From Motilimonas pumila (GTDB lineage: Bacteria > Pseudomonadota > Gammaproteobacteria > Enterobacterales > CBDFNC01): a DNA stretch of 64,000 nt. The position numbers and the translations under genes were made by a program. The stretch is taken from assembly GCF_003596335.1 (NCBI RefSeq), contig NZ_QZCH01000001.1:124001-188000 (forward strand), given 5' to 3'. Positions within the stretch are counted from its first letter, which is position 1, and each line of letters begins with the position of its first letter. Of the stretch, positions 39,950-50,455 are shown one piece after another. The notes under the pieces were generated by a model. The model had not been told where the DNA came from. It ran no database searches and was given only the letters and a program-made list of their open reading frames with translations.

Positions 39950-41446
39950 TTAATCTTCATCGCTAAACCAGCAAATGTTACGCGCAGCCATAATTAGCTC
40001 ACCCGCTCTTTGCTCATCTAGCTCTTCTATTTCGCTTAAGTCATCAACGCCTTGCTCAGCAAGATCTTCCAAGGTAATAACCCCTTTGCTTGCTAGTACG
40101 TACGCTAAATGTTCTTCTAAACCTTCTAATGCAAGCAAGTCAGCTGCTGGCTCGGCACCTTCTAGGTTTTCTTCGTCAGCGATGGCTTTAGTGGTTAATA
40201 CACCTTTCGCACGCTCACGAAGTTCTTCGACGATTTCTTCAGTTAAGCCTTCAATGTCCATCAATTCATTCACTGGTACATAAGCGATTTCTTCCAGTGA
40301 ACTGAAGCCTTCTTCTGCCAATAAGGTGGCAAAATCGTCATCGATATCAAGCTTATCGGTGAACAAAGTAATCACTTTGTCAGCTTCAGCTTGGTGTTTG
40401 GTTTGTAAATCTTCGACCGTCATTACGTTAAGTTCCCAACCGGTAAGTTGCGATGCTAAACGTATGTTTTGACCATTACGGCCAATGGCTTGCGCCAAGT
40501 TATCTGGTTCAACCGCAATGTCCATGCTGTTGTTGTCTTCATCAACTACAATTGAAGCCACTTCAGCTGGAGCCATCGCATTGATAACAAACTGTGCTGG
40601 ATTATCATCCCACAGTACGATATCGATGCGCTCACCACCTAGCTCGCTAGTAACAGCTTGCACACGGGCGCCACGCATACCCACACATGCACCCACAGGG
40701 TCGATACGTTTGTCATTTGTTTTAACGGCAATCTTGGCACGTGAGCCAGGGTCACGAGCAGCACCTTTTAATTCAATCAGTTCTTCACCGATTTCAGGCA
40801 CTTCTAAACGGAACAGCTCAATCAGCATTTCCGGACGACTGCGGCTAACAAACAACTGCGCACCACGAGCCTCAGGTCTAACCGAGAAAAGTAAGCCACG
40901 AATACGATCACCCGGGCGGAAGTTTTCACGAGGTAGCATCTCATCCCGGAAAATAACCGCTTCAGCATTGTTACCTAAGTCCATGACAACGGTGTCGCGG
41001 CTCATTTTTTTCACAACGCCAGTGATCAACTCACCTTCTTGCTCTTGGTATTGTTCTACGACCATAGAGCGCTCTGCTTCACGGACTTTTTGAACGATAA
41101 CCTGTTTTGCTGTTTGCGTAGTAATTCGGTCGAACTTCACTGACTCGATTTGGTCTTCGATGAAGCCGCCTACGTCGACTTCAGGATCATCAAACTTTGC
41201 CGCTTCAAAAGTGATTTCACGGAAAGGGTTTTCGATCTCTGCGTCTTCAGCGATCACTTCCCAACGACGGAAAGTATCAAACTCACCGGTTTTACGGTCA
41301 ATTTCTACGCGAACTTCGATGTCGCCTTCATATTTTTTCTTGGTCGCAGTTGCTAAAGCACTTTCTAAAGCCTGAAAAATCTTTTCTCTTGGAACAGCTT
41401 TTTCGTTTGAAACAGCATCTACGACTAGCAAGATTTCTTTATTCAT
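39950..41446 (-). CDS. nusA: transcription factor NusA
   Basis: RNA-polymerase-binding elongation, termination and antitermination factor. 498 aa. N-terminal polymerase-binding domain 1-125, S1 about 130-200, two KH domains about 200-345 ([45 protein letters not shown]), and two acidic helix-hairpin-helix repeats at the C-terminus (about 365-495), as in enteric NusA. It lies 14 bases after rimP and before infB, the classical operon. Confidence 0.97.
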   Translation of the reverse strand: MNKEILLVVDAVSNEKAVPREKIFQALESALATATKKKYEGDIEVRVEIDRKTGEFDTFRRWEVIAEDAEIENPFREITFEAAKFDDPEVDVGGFIEDQIESVKFDRITTQTAKQVIVQKVREAERSMVVEQYQEQEGELITGVVKKMSRDTVVMDLGNNAEAVIFRDEMLPRENFRPGDRIRGLLFSVRPEARGAQLFVSRSRPEMLIELFRLEVPEIGEELIELKGAARDPGSRAKIAVKTNDKRIDPVGACVGMRGARVQAVTSELGGERIDIVLWDDNPAQFVINAMAPAEVASIVVDEDNNSMDIAVEPDNLAQAIGRNGQNIRLASQLTGWELNVMTVEDLQTKHQAEADKVITLFTDKLDIDDDFATLLAEEGFSSLEEIAYVPVNELMDIEGLTEEIVEELRERAKGVLTTKAIADEENLEGAEPAADLLALEGLEEHLAYVLASKGVITLEDLAEQGVDDLSEIEELDEQRAGELIMAARNICWFSDED

Positions 41447-41460
41447 TCCTGATCGCCCCG

Positions 41461-41919
41461 TTAGTCAAATTTTGGAACTATGTTTGCTTTTTGGATGTTA
41501 CTTAGTGCAAAACTTTCTTGTTGGCCGTCTACCTCAAGGGTGATGATTTCACCTTCTGCGGCAGCTATGACCCCTTTCCACTTTCTGCGGTTGGTAATTG
41601 GCATACGTAATTGAAGCTTCACCTCTTCGCCAATGTATTCTTGATACTGAGACACCTTAAACAAAGGTCGCTCCATACCAGGCGATGAAACTTCAAGGGT
41701 GTATTCAGATGAGATTGGATCTTCTACATCTAAAATAGCACTAACCTGATGACTGACGTCCGCACAGTTTTGTACAAAAATGCCGTCTTCGTGGTCAATA
41801 TAAATGCGTAACACTGATTTGTTGCCAGCACTGTGAAAATCAATGCCCACTAATTCGAACCCTAAATCTTCAACACTGGGCTCTAACATCTCAGTAAGTT
41901 TTTGCTCAAGACCGGCCAA
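41461..41919 (-). CDS. rimP: ribosome maturation factor RimP
   Basis: 152 aa factor for 30S assembly. It starts [28 protein letters not shown] and has [16 protein letters not shown], the family's core, and an Sm-like C-terminal domain. First gene of rimP-nusA-infB. Upstream are a terminator and tRNA-fMet, as metY precedes rimP in E. coli. Confidence 0.95.
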   Translation of the reverse strand: MAGLEQKLTEMLEPSVEDLGFELVGIDFHSAGNKSVLRIYIDHEDGIFVQNCADVSHQVSAILDVEDPISSEYTLEVSSPGMERPLFKVSQYQEYIGEEVKLQLRMPITNRRKWKGVIAAAEGEIITLEVDGQQESFALSNIQKANIVPKFD

Positions 41920-41993
41920 TTACGCCTCCTTCAGAAACAAAAAAAGGGCATATAGCCCAGTAACTTAGCCGACATTTCAGACGACCAGATAAT

Positions 41994-42014
41994 AAAAAAC
42001 CCCGAAAACGGGGT
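41994..42014 (-). terminator. terminator between tRNA-fMet and rimP
   Basis: On the minus strand ACCCCG-tttt-CGGGGT followed by TTTTT. It would end the tRNA transcript, so rimP-nusA-infB needs read-through or a promoter in the next 75 bases. Confidence 0.72.
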
Positions 42015-42071
42015 CTTATAATCTTACTTAAAGCCGCCACAGGCTAACCTCAAATTGAGGCAGTAAGAAAT

Positions 42072-42148
<77 letters not shown>

Positions 42149-42222
42149 CCCGTAAAACTGGCGAGATTATAGCTCTCTAGTGAGAACTATGCAAACGATT
42201 GACTCAATCGTTTGACTTTAAT

Positions 42223-42309
42223 TGGTGCCGAGGGAGGGACTTGAACCCTCACGTCCTAACGGACACCAGCCCCTCAAGCTGGCGTGTCTACCAATTCCAC
42301 CACCACGGC
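42223..42309 (-). tRNA. leuU: tRNA-Leu (anticodon GAG)
   Basis: 87 bases with a long variable arm (TGTCCGTTAGGACG) and encoded CCA. The acceptor stem is GCCGTGG, the anticodon loop is TTGAGGG and the T-arm is GGGTTCAAGTCCC. It sits 15 bases after secG, the same secG-leuU order as in E. coli. Confidence 0.96.
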
Positions 42310-42324
42310 AATTTAGTGATTTAT

Positions 42325-42780
42325 TTACTGAGGTACGTCGCCTGATTCAGTGTCTTGCTGTTCGCTCTCAACTGGAGCAGTGTCAGAAGCAGGTACGTCA
42401 TTGTTAGCAGCAGGCACATCGTCTGCGGCTGGAACGTCATTGCTGCTTGCTGCAACAGGTACATCACTGTCAGTGTTTGCTGGTACTTCAGCTTGTTCTA
42501 CAACCGCGCTACCTTGAGTAAGGTCTGACCAATCGTCGCCTTTCTCATCGGTGCCCGTAGAAAGGTTACCTAGAACCAAACTCAGAACAAAAAAACATGT
42601 TGCTAGAATCGCTGTAGTTCGGGTTAAAAAGTTACCCGAACCTGAGGCACCGAAAACCGTTTGAGAAGCACCAGAGCCAAATGAAGCTCCCATGTCTGCG
42701 CCCTTACCTTGCTGGATCAAGACTAACCCGACCAAGGCCAGTGCAACAACAAGATAAACAACCAATAGAATCTCAAACAT
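42325..42780 (-). CDS. secG: protein-export membrane protein SecG
   Basis: Small subunit of the SecYEG translocon. Two membrane segments (about 3-22 and 53-75) flank the conserved loop [18 protein letters not shown], then [15 protein letters not shown]. At 151 aa it is longer than E. coli SecG (110): the last 65 residues are an acidic tail in which V-P-A/V recurs (EVPA, DVPV, DVPA x3, DVPQ), probably cytosolic and disordered. Upstream is glmM; downstream are tRNA-Leu and tRNA-fMet, likely co-transcribed. Confidence 0.93.
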   Translation of the reverse strand: MFEILLVVYLVVALALVGLVLIQQGKGADMGASFGSGASQTVFGASGSGNFLTRTTAILATCFFVLSLVLGNLSTGTDEKGDDWSDLTQGSAVVEQAEVPANTDSDVPVAASSNDVPAADDVPAANNDVPASDTAPVESEQQDTESGDVPQ

Positions 42781-42908
42781 TTTCCATACCCGTTAAAATT
42801 GTGCTTATTAAATTAAATAAGGTTATGCCTTATATAAAGCGGCGGTGATATTAACTAACCTAGTAAAAAAGCACAAGAACTTAATGATATTTTTACGCCT
42901 TAGCACGC

Positions 42909-42936
42909 TGTCTGCTGAATAAATCAGCAGACAGCA
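42909..42936. repeat. strong hairpin between glmM and secG
   Basis: GCTGTCTGCTGA-n4/5-TCAGCAGACAGC, 12-base perfect arms, 22 bases after the glmM stop. No T-run follows on either strand, so it is not a standard intrinsic terminator. It may stabilise or direct processing of the glmM-secG mRNA. Confidence 0.6.
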
Positions 42937-42957
42937 AATAAAACGCCTGAAAAATAG

Positions 42958-44298
42958 CTAACTTACCTGTTTTACAAGCTCTGCAATACTATTTGCATAG
43001 CGTGTTACTTTGGCTTCATCTTCGCCTTCTACCATGACTCGTATTAATGGCTCTGTACCAGATTTTCGCAATAACACGCGACCTCTTTCGCCGAGTGCTT
43101 GCTCCACGTTGATGACTTCAGCTTGAACCGCATCACAGGTTAGTGGATCTTCCTTACCACTAAAGCGTACATTCACTAATACCTGTGGAAACATCACTAA
43201 GCCTTTGCGAGTATCTTTAAGGCTTAAATCATGACTACGCATCGCCGCTAATACTTGCAACGCGGCAACGATACCATCGCCCGTTGAAACGTGCTCTGCA
43301 AAAATAATATGACCGGAGTTTTCACCGCCTAAACGCCACCCCTTCTCACGCATTAATTCCATGACATAGCGGTCGCCTACATTTGCTCTCGCAAAAGGAA
43401 TACCCAGAGTTTGAAAGGCAACCTCTAAACCAAAGTTAGACATTTTGGTGCCAACCACTCCGCCCATCAAGCGACCATGGCGCAGCTCATCACGGGCTAC
43501 AATATATAGTATCTCATCACCGTCTACGACATAGCCAGTATGGTCAACCATCATGACACGGTCGCCGTCGCCGTCGAGTGCTATACCCAAATCGGCCTGC
43601 TCGGCTACGACTCGCTCAGCCAGCGCTTTAGTGTCTGTCGCCCCTACTTGATCATTGATATTTAAGCCGTTGGGTTCACAACCCATTTCAATGACTTCAG
43701 CGCCCAGCTCACGAAATACATTAGGGGCAATGTGATAAGTGGCGCCATTGGCACAGTCCACCACAATTTTTAAGCCATGCAAGCTGTACTTGGTAGGGAA
43801 AGTACTTTTACAAAATTCAATATATCGCCCTGCAGCATCAGTAATGCGAACGGCTTTTCCAAGCTCGGCCGAGTCAACGCAAGTAATGGGCTTTTCAAGC
43901 TCAGCTTCAATGGCAAGCTCTATCTCATCGGGCAACTTAGTGCCATTGTTGGAGAAAAATTTAATGCCGTTATCATAAAACGGATTATGGGAGGCGCTGA
44001 TCACGATACCAGCTTCTGCACGAAACGTTTTGGTCAAATATGCGACAGCAGGAGTGGGCATCGGCCCAAGTAATGAAGCCGTTAACCCTGCGGCAGATAA
44101 TCCAGCTTCTAAACATGACTCGAGCATGTAGCCAGATATGCGTGTGTCTTTACCTATCAGTACCTTCCTGGTACCTTGCTTGGCCAGCACTTTGCCGGCT
44201 GCCCAACCAAGTTTCAAAGCAAAATCAGGGGTAATCGGAAACTCTCCCACTTTGCCTCGAATTCCGTCAGTTCCAAAATACGATCTTGTCATTGTCAC
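42958..44298 (-). CDS. glmM: phosphoglucosamine mutase
   Basis: Interconverts glucosamine-6-phosphate and glucosamine-1-phosphate for UDP-GlcNAc, the precursor of peptidoglycan and LPS. 446 aa (E. coli 445). It starts [18 protein letters not shown]. The active-site phosphoserine is in [16 protein letters not shown] (about residue 104), the Mg loop is DGDGDR, substrate loop GGENSGH and phosphate loop [15 protein letters not shown]. It lies downstream of folP in the ftsH-folP-glmM-secG order. Confidence 0.97.
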   Translation of the reverse strand: MTMTRSYFGTDGIRGKVGEFPITPDFALKLGWAAGKVLAKQGTRKVLIGKDTRISGYMLESCLEAGLSAAGLTASLLGPMPTPAVAYLTKTFRAEAGIVISASHNPFYDNGIKFFSNNGTKLPDEIELAIEAELEKPITCVDSAELGKAVRITDAAGRYIEFCKSTFPTKYSLHGLKIVVDCANGATYHIAPNVFRELGAEVIEMGCEPNGLNINDQVGATDTKALAERVVAEQADLGIALDGDGDRVMMVDHTGYVVDGDEILYIVARDELRHGRLMGGVVGTKMSNFGLEVAFQTLGIPFARANVGDRYVMELMREKGWRLGGENSGHIIFAEHVSTGDGIVAALQVLAAMRSHDLSLKDTRKGLVMFPQVLVNVRFSGKEDPLTCDAVQAEVINVEQALGERGRVLLRKSGTEPLIRVMVEGEDEAKVTRYANSIAELVKQVS

Positions 44299-44400
44299 CT
44301 GACCTTCTAGGGTAATAAAACATTTAAAAAATAATGTTACACGCTAAAGATATGTCGTATGACAATGAAATATCAAGCTTATCGACTAAATGAAGCAGAC

Positions 44401-45234
44401 TCACTTGTTATCACCCCAAGTCTTGCTTAGCACTTTTAATACGTCAGTAGTTGCCTTAACGTCATGCACCCTCACAATATGGGCGCCGCCTTGAGCGCAG
44501 AGCATGGCCCCGGCTAAACTCGCTGCGAGCCTATCTTGCACTTCACAACCCAGCAACTGACCAAACATGGATTTTCGCGATAACCCTGTTAGCAATGGTA
44601 ATTGCCAACCGTCAAATTCATGCAAACGTCTTAGTACTTCAAAATTGTGTTTCAGGTTTTTGCCAAAACCAAAGCCCGGGTCCAACACAATTTGCGAGCG
44701 CTCAATACCGGCTTGTTCACAAGCTTGAATACGCAGCTTAAAGAAATCATTGATATCGCTTATCACGTCTTGGTAAGTCGGATTCGCTTGCATAGTTCGC
44801 GGTGCACCTTGCATGTGCATTAAGCAAACAGGAACCTTGGCAGCACTTGCAGCCACAAGCGCACCAGGCTCTTGCAACGCCCTTACGTCATTAATTAAAT
44901 CCGCGCCAGCCGCCACCGCCTCACTCATCACCTTCGCTTTACTGGTATCTATAGAAATCCAAACATCACTGTGTTGACGAATGGCCTCAATCACAGGAAT
45001 GGTTCGGTCAAGTTCTTGTTGTAACGCGACATCCGCGGCTCCTGGCCGCGTTGATTCACCGCCAATATCAATAATACTGGCCCCTTGCGCTTGCATTTTT
45101 AACGCTTGCTCTATGGCTTGTTCTCGCTGTTGAAATTGGCCACCGTCAGAAAATGAGTCAGGAGTAACATTCAAAATGCCCATCACTTGGCACTGACTTA
45201 AATCTAGAGTTTTATTATTACTTTTTAATTTCAT
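44401..45234 (-). CDS. folP: dihydropteroate synthase
   Basis: Condenses p-aminobenzoate with dihydropterin pyrophosphate in folate synthesis; the sulfonamide target. 277 aa TIM barrel. MGILNVTPDSFSDGGQF, DIGGESTRPGA, LINDVRAL, PVCLMHMQGAPRTMQ, DPGFGFGKNLKHN and LTGLSRKSM are all present. A terminator lies between ftsH and folP, so folP-glmM may be expressed partly on its own. Confidence 0.96.
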   Translation of the reverse strand: MKLKSNNKTLDLSQCQVMGILNVTPDSFSDGGQFQQREQAIEQALKMQAQGASIIDIGGESTRPGAADVALQQELDRTIPVIEAIRQHSDVWISIDTSKAKVMSEAVAAGADLINDVRALQEPGALVAASAAKVPVCLMHMQGAPRTMQANPTYQDVISDINDFFKLRIQACEQAGIERSQIVLDPGFGFGKNLKHNFEVLRRLHEFDGWQLPLLTGLSRKSMFGQLLGCEVQDRLAASLAGAMLCAQGGAHIVRVHDVKATTDVLKVLSKTWGDNK

Positions 45235-45256
45235 AGCGTTATCAATAAAATCAGTT

Positions 45257-45284
45257 AAAAAAAAAGCCGAGCAAAGCTCGGCTT
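45257..45284 (-). terminator. terminator after ftsH
   Basis: On the minus strand AAGCCGAGC-ttt-GCTCGGCTT followed by a run of T, 20 bases past the ftsH stop. Confidence 0.85.
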
Positions 45285-45303
45285 CCCAGTTTAGGCTGCT
45301 CCC

Positions 45304-47223
45304 TTAATCGGCAGAGCCTTCATCAGCATTGTCTTTGTCCTGCGCTTGTTCTGCCGAAGACTCTTCTTCAGTTGATTTCGCTTTTGACTCCGACTTTTTA
45401 TCGTCTTCAGACCAATCTGCTGGCGGGCGTACTTCACGACGCTCCATGAGATCATCAATTTGCTTGGCGTCAATGGTTTCATACTTCATCAGCGCATCCT
45501 TCATTGAATGAAGAATGTCCATGTTGTCTTCCAAGATTTGACGGGCGCGATCATAGTTGCGGTCAACAACCTTACGAATTTCTAAGTCAATCAAACGCGC
45601 CGTATCATCAGACATGTGTTTAGATTTAGCTGCGCTTCGGCCTAAGAATACTTCACCTTCTTCTTCCGCGTATAACAGTGGCCCCATCGCTTCAGATAGA
45701 CCCCATTGAGTCACCATTTTACGGGCTAAGTCAGTTGCACGTTCAATATCATTGGAAGCACCGGTAGACACTTTTTCCGCGCCGTAAATAATATCTTCTG
45801 CCAAACGACCGCCATATAAGCTTGAGATCATGCTTTCAAGGTGCTGCTTGTTGTAGCTCACACGATCTTGCTCAGGTAAATACATGGTCACACCTAGCGC
45901 GCGGCCACGCGGAATAATACTGACCTTGTAAACCGGATCATGCTCTGGCACTAAGCGACCTACGATAGCGTGGCCTGCTTCATGATATGCCGTAGACTCT
46001 TTGTCTTCCTCAGTCATGACCATTGACTTACGCTCAGCGCCCATCATGATCTTGTCTTTGGCTTTTTCAAACTCTTCCATCGTCACAGTGCGACGGTTAC
46101 CACGAGCAGCAAACAGTGCGGCTTCATTCACCAAGTTAGCTAAGTCTGCACCTGAGAAGCCTGGCGTACCACGAGCAATCACAGCAGCATTGACGTCATC
46201 ACCTAGCGGGACTTTACGCATGTGTACTTTCAAAATTTGCTCACGACCACGAACATCTGGCAAGCCAACAACAACTTGACGGTCAAAACGGCCTGGACGC
46301 AATAAGGCAGGGTCGAGCACGTCTGGTCGGTTAGTCGCGGCAATCACTATAATGCCTTCATTGCCTTCAAAACCGTCCATTTCTACCAGCATTTGGTTTA
46401 GCGTTTGTTCACGTTCGTCATGACCACCGCCAAGACCCGCGCCGCGTTGCCGACCTACGGCATCAATCTCATCGATAAAGATGATACATGGTGCCGACTT
46501 TTTCGCTTGTTCAAACATATCACGAACACGAGAAGCACCCACACCCACGAACATTTCAACGAAGTCAGAACCAGAGATGGTAAAAAACGGTACTTTGGCT
46601 TCACCAGCAATGGCTTTTGCTAACAAGGTTTTACCCGTACCAGGAGGACCGACCATCAGTACGCCAGTTGGAATCTTACCGCCCAGCTTTTGAAATTTAG
46701 TGGGATCGCGTAAGTAGTCAACCAGCTCAGCAACGTCTTCTTTAGCTTCATCACAACCGGCAACGTCTGCAAAAGTAGTCTTAATTTGGTCTTCACCCAT
46801 CAAGCGCGCTTTACTCTTACCGAAGGACATGGCGCCTTTACCACCGCCACCTTGCATTTGGCGCATAAAGAACACCCAAACACCGATCAGTAGCAACATT
46901 GGGAACCAAGAAATAAAAATCGAGGTTAACAAGCTAGGCTCTTCAGGCGGCTCGCCGAGTACAGTGACATTGTTGTTAATTAAATCATTGAGAAGATCGT
47001 CATCGCGAGTAGGGAGATAAGTTACAAAGCGCTCACGGTTAGTTTTAAGGCCATTGATTTTTTGGCCGTTAATCTTAACTTCTTGGATTTGTCCCTGACT
47101 GACTTCTTTTACGAAGCTCGTGTAGTCCATTTGTTTACCGCCGGACTCTCCTGGGCTGAAGCTTTGGAATACCGACATTAATACAACGGCGATTACTAAC
47201 CACAAGATTAGATTTTTAGCCAT
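45304..47223 (-). CDS. ftsH: membrane ATP-dependent zinc metalloprotease FtsH
   Basis: Membrane-anchored AAA+ protease removing misfolded membrane proteins and regulators (for example LpxC and the heat-shock sigma factor in E. coli). About 639 aa. TM1 4-22, a periplasmic domain to about 95, TM2 about 98-118. Walker A GPPGTGKT, Walker [15 protein letters not shown] region [20 protein letters not shown], zinc site HEAGH. The C-terminus is a Lys/Glu/Ser-rich tail. I choose ATG 47223 (MAKNLILWL), the E. coli start. A TTG three codons earlier with GAGG seven bases before it is also possible. It lies downstream of rlmE. Confidence 0.96.
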   Translation of the reverse strand: MAKNLILWLVIAVVLMSVFQSFSPGESGGKQMDYTSFVKEVSQGQIQEVKINGQKINGLKTNRERFVTYLPTRDDDLLNDLINNNVTVLGEPPEEPSLLTSIFISWFPMLLLIGVWVFFMRQMQGGGGKGAMSFGKSKARLMGEDQIKTTFADVAGCDEAKEDVAELVDYLRDPTKFQKLGGKIPTGVLMVGPPGTGKTLLAKAIAGEAKVPFFTISGSDFVEMFVGVGASRVRDMFEQAKKSAPCIIFIDEIDAVGRQRGAGLGGGHDEREQTLNQMLVEMDGFEGNEGIIVIAATNRPDVLDPALLRPGRFDRQVVVGLPDVRGREQILKVHMRKVPLGDDVNAAVIARGTPGFSGADLANLVNEAALFAARGNRRTVTMEEFEKAKDKIMMGAERKSMVMTEEDKESTAYHEAGHAIVGRLVPEHDPVYKVSIIPRGRALGVTMYLPEQDRVSYNKQHLESMISSLYGGRLAEDIIYGAEKVSTGASNDIERATDLARKMVTQWGLSEAMGPLLYAEEEGEVFLGRSAAKSKHMSDDTARLIDLEIRKVVDRNYDRARQILEDNMDILHSMKDALMKYETIDAKQIDDLMERREVRPPADWSEDDKKSESKAKSTEEESSAEQAQDKDNADEGSAD

Positions 47224-47273
47224 ATCGCTCAAGGTGCTACCTCTTCGTTATTAATAAATTATGTTAAAGATTA

Positions 47274-47903
47274 CTACAGTTTGAAACCAGTAGCCACAAT
47301 ATAGACTTCTCGTGATCGAGAACGAGAAGAGTCCGGTTTTCTAGTTTTTACGACCTTAAAAGCACTGCGAACGGATTTGATAAATTCGTCATACCCTTCG
47401 CCCATAAATACTTTTACGGCGAAACTGCCATTTTTGGTCAAAACTTGATGGCACATATCTAACGCAAGTTCGACTAAATACATGGCGCGAGGTTGGTCTA
47501 CTTCATTGGTACCGCTCATATTCGGCGCCATATCAGACAACACCACGTCGACCTTAGCGTCACCTATCCGTGCAAGCAAGGCATTAAGTACAGCCTCTTC
47601 ACGAAAGTCACCTTGTAAAAAATCCACTCCCGCAATAGGGTCCATCGGCAAAATATCACACGCGACGACTAGCCCTTTGTCTCCCACCAATTCAACGCAA
47701 CGGTGAGACCAACTGCCCGGCGCTGCGCCTAAATCCACCACTGTCATACCAGGTTTAATCAATTTATCTTTGGCGTTAATTTCATCTAGCTTAAACACAG
47801 CCCGAGAGCGGAGCCCTAATTTATTTGCTTGCTGTACATAATGATCATTCACATGTTCATCAAGCCAGCGCTGTGAACTCGCTGATTTTGTCTTTTTCGC
47901 CAT
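47274..47903 (-). CDS. rlmE: 23S rRNA 2'-O-ribose U2552 methyltransferase RlmE
   Basis: SAM-dependent methyltransferase (209 aa, formerly RrmJ/FtsJ) acting on the A-loop of 50S subunits. SAM motif [17 protein letters not shown], catalytic Lys-Asp-Lys-Glu tetrad around [30 protein letters not shown] and SREVYIVA. It starts [18 protein letters not shown]. First gene of rlmE-ftsH, divergent from yhbY as in E. coli. Confidence 0.96.
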   Translation of the reverse strand: MAKKTKSASSQRWLDEHVNDHYVQQANKLGLRSRAVFKLDEINAKDKLIKPGMTVVDLGAAPGSWSHRCVELVGDKGLVVACDILPMDPIAGVDFLQGDFREEAVLNALLARIGDAKVDVVLSDMAPNMSGTNEVDQPRAMYLVELALDMCHQVLTKNGSFAVKVFMGEGYDEFIKSVRSAFKVVKTRKPDSSRSRSREVYIVATGFKL

Positions 47904-47992
47904 TACCGACCTTAATTAAAGCTGTTATTAGTATTAGAACAAAGATGGAGGTACAATATGTCCAATTCAACCCTCATTTGAAAGAAATATCA

Positions 47993-48289
47993 ATGAATTT
48001 ATCCAAGAAGCAAAAGCAACATTTAAAAGGGTTAGCCCACTCCCTCAAGCCGGTAGTGTTATTAGGCCAAAATGGTTTAACAGAAGGTGTCCTTGCTGAA
48101 ATTGACAACAGTCTAGACATTCATGAGTTAATCAAAGTGAAAGTTGCTACCGATGACCGAGAGACGAAGCGCTTGATCATTGACGCTATAGTACGTGAAA
48201 CCGGTGCAATAGAGGTTCAAACAATCGGTCATACTTTGGTCATCTTTCGACAAACACCAGAAAAAAAAGTCGAATTACCGAAGAAATAA
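47993..48289 (+). CDS. yhbY: ribosome assembly RNA-binding protein YhbY
   Basis: 98 aa CRM-domain protein associated with the 50S precursor. It starts MNLSKKQKQHLKGLAHSLKP, followed by VVLLGQNGLTEGVLAEID, with the G-x-x-G-type loop, HELIKVKV and IVRETGA. I choose ATG 47993, the E. coli start. The frame is open further upstream into rlmE but without family match. A strong terminator follows. Confidence 0.95.
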   Translation: MNLSKKQKQHLKGLAHSLKPVVLLGQNGLTEGVLAEIDNSLDIHELIKVKVATDDRETKRLIIDAIVRETGAIEVQTIGHTLVIFRQTPEKKVELPKK

Positions 48290-48293
48290 CTAC

Positions 48294-48321
48294 AAAAAAA
48301 GAGCCTTTGGCTCTTTTTTTG
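48294..48321. terminator. bidirectional terminator (yhbY / pseudo-kinase)
   Basis: AAAAAAAGAGCC-ttt-GGCTCTTTTTTT between convergent genes. Confidence 0.88.
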
Positions 48322-48332
48322 TTTCTAAAGCG

Positions 48333-50252
48333 TTATTTTTCTATCGTCGATACTCGTTTATCCAGTAACGACAAGGTTTCTTGGTAAGCCTGCCACAACA
48401 AAATCTGCAAGCCCGCTACGTTGACCGATGATTGCTCTTGCTGACATATCTCTGTGGCTAAGCTGGCCATCATCCCTAAACCTAACCCTTGACTAAACCG
48501 CGCTAATTCTCTCGCAGCTGACGTTAAGTTATCACCGTCTTTCACTCGCGTACAATGTACTTTAAGCTGTTGCCGTTGGGCTAAAGATAACCGCAAGCCT
48601 GGCTCAGCCAACGCCACTAATTGTGCAGCAGAACTGTGATTAAGCTGCGACTGCAGTAGCAGATTAAAAAGTTGCCATGAGTCTTCCGAAGCCGGCTGCT
48701 GCTGCACTCTCTCAAATACTCTTAGCACTTCTTTTTGTTGTAATGGCAGAGTCATAAAGTCATCGCAACCTAACTGTAAATACTCCAACATTTGCCTTTG
48801 ATTGAGCCCCTCTTTTAACAAAATAATACTTGGCGCAGGCTCTGCCTCTACCGCCGAAAACCCCGCAACAAGCTGTTTAATCACACTGCTGGCATTTTCA
48901 GCCGCAGATACCAACACCACTTTTATAGCCTGCTGCGCCAGTAAAGTGAGCGCCTGATCAACTGACGTGACACACGTCAGCTCGATGCCTAATCCCGCAA
49001 ATTGCGGCGCATATTCAGCCTGAGTCTGCTTACTGATGAGCATCACTTTATTGAGTCCAGCACTTTGCAGGCGTTGTAACTGACAACTCACGCCATGATC
49101 TTTGAGCGAGACATTGTGATGGATTTCGCAATCAAACTCACAGCGAATAATCGCGTCATCCAATTGTTGAAACGTTAATTGACCTGGTAATTGGCTAACC
49201 AATTGCTGAGCTTGTTTGATGTGGGGGCTTTGAGGCTTGTAACTGTGCTCTTGATAATGCTGTGAATGCACTAATGATAAAAAGTCTGGCATAGACAAAC
49301 TAAAGATTAAACTCGAGGCTAACTTCTTGACGGTTAACTCTATGATGCTGCCTTTCGCTTTATTGGGGAAGCTTCGCAGCAGCAATAATAACGCTTGGTG
49401 CAGTACTGGCGCTTTCACTTTGATGTTCGTATCTGCAGAAAATAAAATGTTTAACGCTACTGCTCTACCACTCATGGCGATGGTTTTACGGCACACATAA
49501 GCCAAATCTACCTGCTGCTTGGGTAAATGCTGACTATTTGAGTCCTGCTCAGATAAAAAGCCTAGCATGTAAGCTAAATTTTGAGCATCTTCTAATTCAC
49601 TGCAAAGCAACCTTAGCTGAGTAGCCAACAATGGAGAGCGGCACTCTTGCTGAATTTGCTCGAGCTTTGTGGTCCAGCTTTGCATCGGCAAATACACGTA
49701 CTGCGTCAGCTGATGCCGTAAATGGTTTAACTCTTGCTCGAAGTAATTCATCTGAGAACGGTAATGTTGCATTTTGACCAACCGATTTTGAAGTATTTGC
49801 ACTTCTTGTTGGCTGCTGGCGGCCTCTTGCGTTTTTTCCTGTAACAAAAAACGCTGGCTTTGCTGCTCTGCTTGATAATGACTTTCGACTTGCTTTAACT
49901 TCTGCTTTAATGCGATCTGTTGGCTTTGACTGTTGTTAACACTTTGCCAAGCTTGTTGGTAAAATGATTGCAGCTCAGGGGGCGCATCTATACACCTCTC
50001 ATCTTGCTTTTGCCAAGCTTGCTGCATTAACGCCACACTGCGCTGAAAGCTATGTTGCATAAGATACTGATTAATGAACAAGCAAATCACCAATGCGAGG
50101 CACAACATCAACAACATACTGACCAACAATGGCAAATGAGCGCTTAAATCAACCGCTAACAATGGCAACGCCTTGGCCACCCAGGGTGTGCTAAAGTAGG
50201 CGAGCGCTAACGCCATTAGCAAGACAAAGGCACTGTATCCAACTCTTTTCAT
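48333..50252 (-). CDS. membrane protein resembling a hybrid histidine kinase that has lost its catalytic residues
   Basis: 639 aa, not recognised as a named family. Two membrane segments (about 8-28 and 38-62) lead into a long Gln-rich coiled coil (about 85-185). Then follow a DHp-like helix pair (LRHQLTQYVYLPMQSW, where an H-x-x-x-x-P motif would be expected) and a HATPase-like block (HQALLLLLRSFPNKAKGSII) without the N-box Asn or the G boxes. Next is a receiver-like domain (about 420-530) in which the acidic pair reads SK, the phospho-Asp place reads S (VVLVSAAEN) and the Lys place reads L (TLPLQQKE). A C-terminal Hpt-like bundle (AARELARFSQGLGLGMMA) lacks the His. It could be a scaffold or allosteric partner of a BarA/ArcB-type kinase. 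The frame is open and long, so it is not an ordinary pseudogene. Confidence 0.6.
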   Translation of the reverse strand: MKRVGYSAFVLLMALALAYFSTPWVAKALPLLAVDLSAHLPLLVSMLLMLCLALVICLFINQYLMQHSFQRSVALMQQAWQKQDERCIDAPPELQSFYQQAWQSVNNSQSQQIALKQKLKQVESHYQAEQQSQRFLLQEKTQEAASSQQEVQILQNRLVKMQHYRSQMNYFEQELNHLRHQLTQYVYLPMQSWTTKLEQIQQECRSPLLATQLRLLCSELEDAQNLAYMLGFLSEQDSNSQHLPKQQVDLAYVCRKTIAMSGRAVALNILFSADTNIKVKAPVLHQALLLLLRSFPNKAKGSIIELTVKKLASSLIFSLSMPDFLSLVHSQHYQEHSYKPQSPHIKQAQQLVSQLPGQLTFQQLDDAIIRCEFDCEIHHNVSLKDHGVSCQLQRLQSAGLNKVMLISKQTQAEYAPQFAGLGIELTCVTSVDQALTLLAQQAIKVVLVSAAENASSVIKQLVAGFSAVEAEPAPSIILLKEGLNQRQMLEYLQLGCDDFMTLPLQQKEVLRVFERVQQQPASEDSWQLFNLLLQSQLNHSSAAQLVALAEPGLRLSLAQRQQLKVHCTRVKDGDNLTSAARELARFSQGLGLGMMASLATEICQQEQSSVNVAGLQILLWQAYQETLSLLDKRVSTIEK

Positions 50253-50455
50253 TGCTCATTCCTGTGACCGTTGAGACAAAACTACCACGTCAATAAGTGT
50301 AGGTGCTAATGCTGAGGTGAGAGCAGTTACAAGCAGTAAAAAAGTCTGAAACCGCGGCAAGCAAAGATAAATAATCCCTCCCCTATGCCGATATTTCCGT
50401 TAAAATGGCGCAGGCTGGCAAGGAAGCTGGTAAGTTTGCAGATTAAGGAAACGAT

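Noticed and set aside
40485-41093. 202-codon open frame opposite nusA
   Set aside because: Composition is Ser/Thr/Pro-rich shadow coding against a certain gene; no ribosome site and no domain.
41941-41958. GGGC-atata-GCCC stem before rimP
   Set aside because: Only four pairs and no functional context; likely chance.
42340-42500. repeat array or CRISPR-like pattern in secG
   Set aside because: The repeats are codon repeats of V-P-A units inside the secG frame, without constant spacers.
48333-50252. ordinary pseudogene of a hybrid kinase
   Set aside because: The 639-codon frame has no stops or frameshifts, hydrophobic segments are kept and its terminator is clean, so I treat it as a functional but non-catalytic protein.
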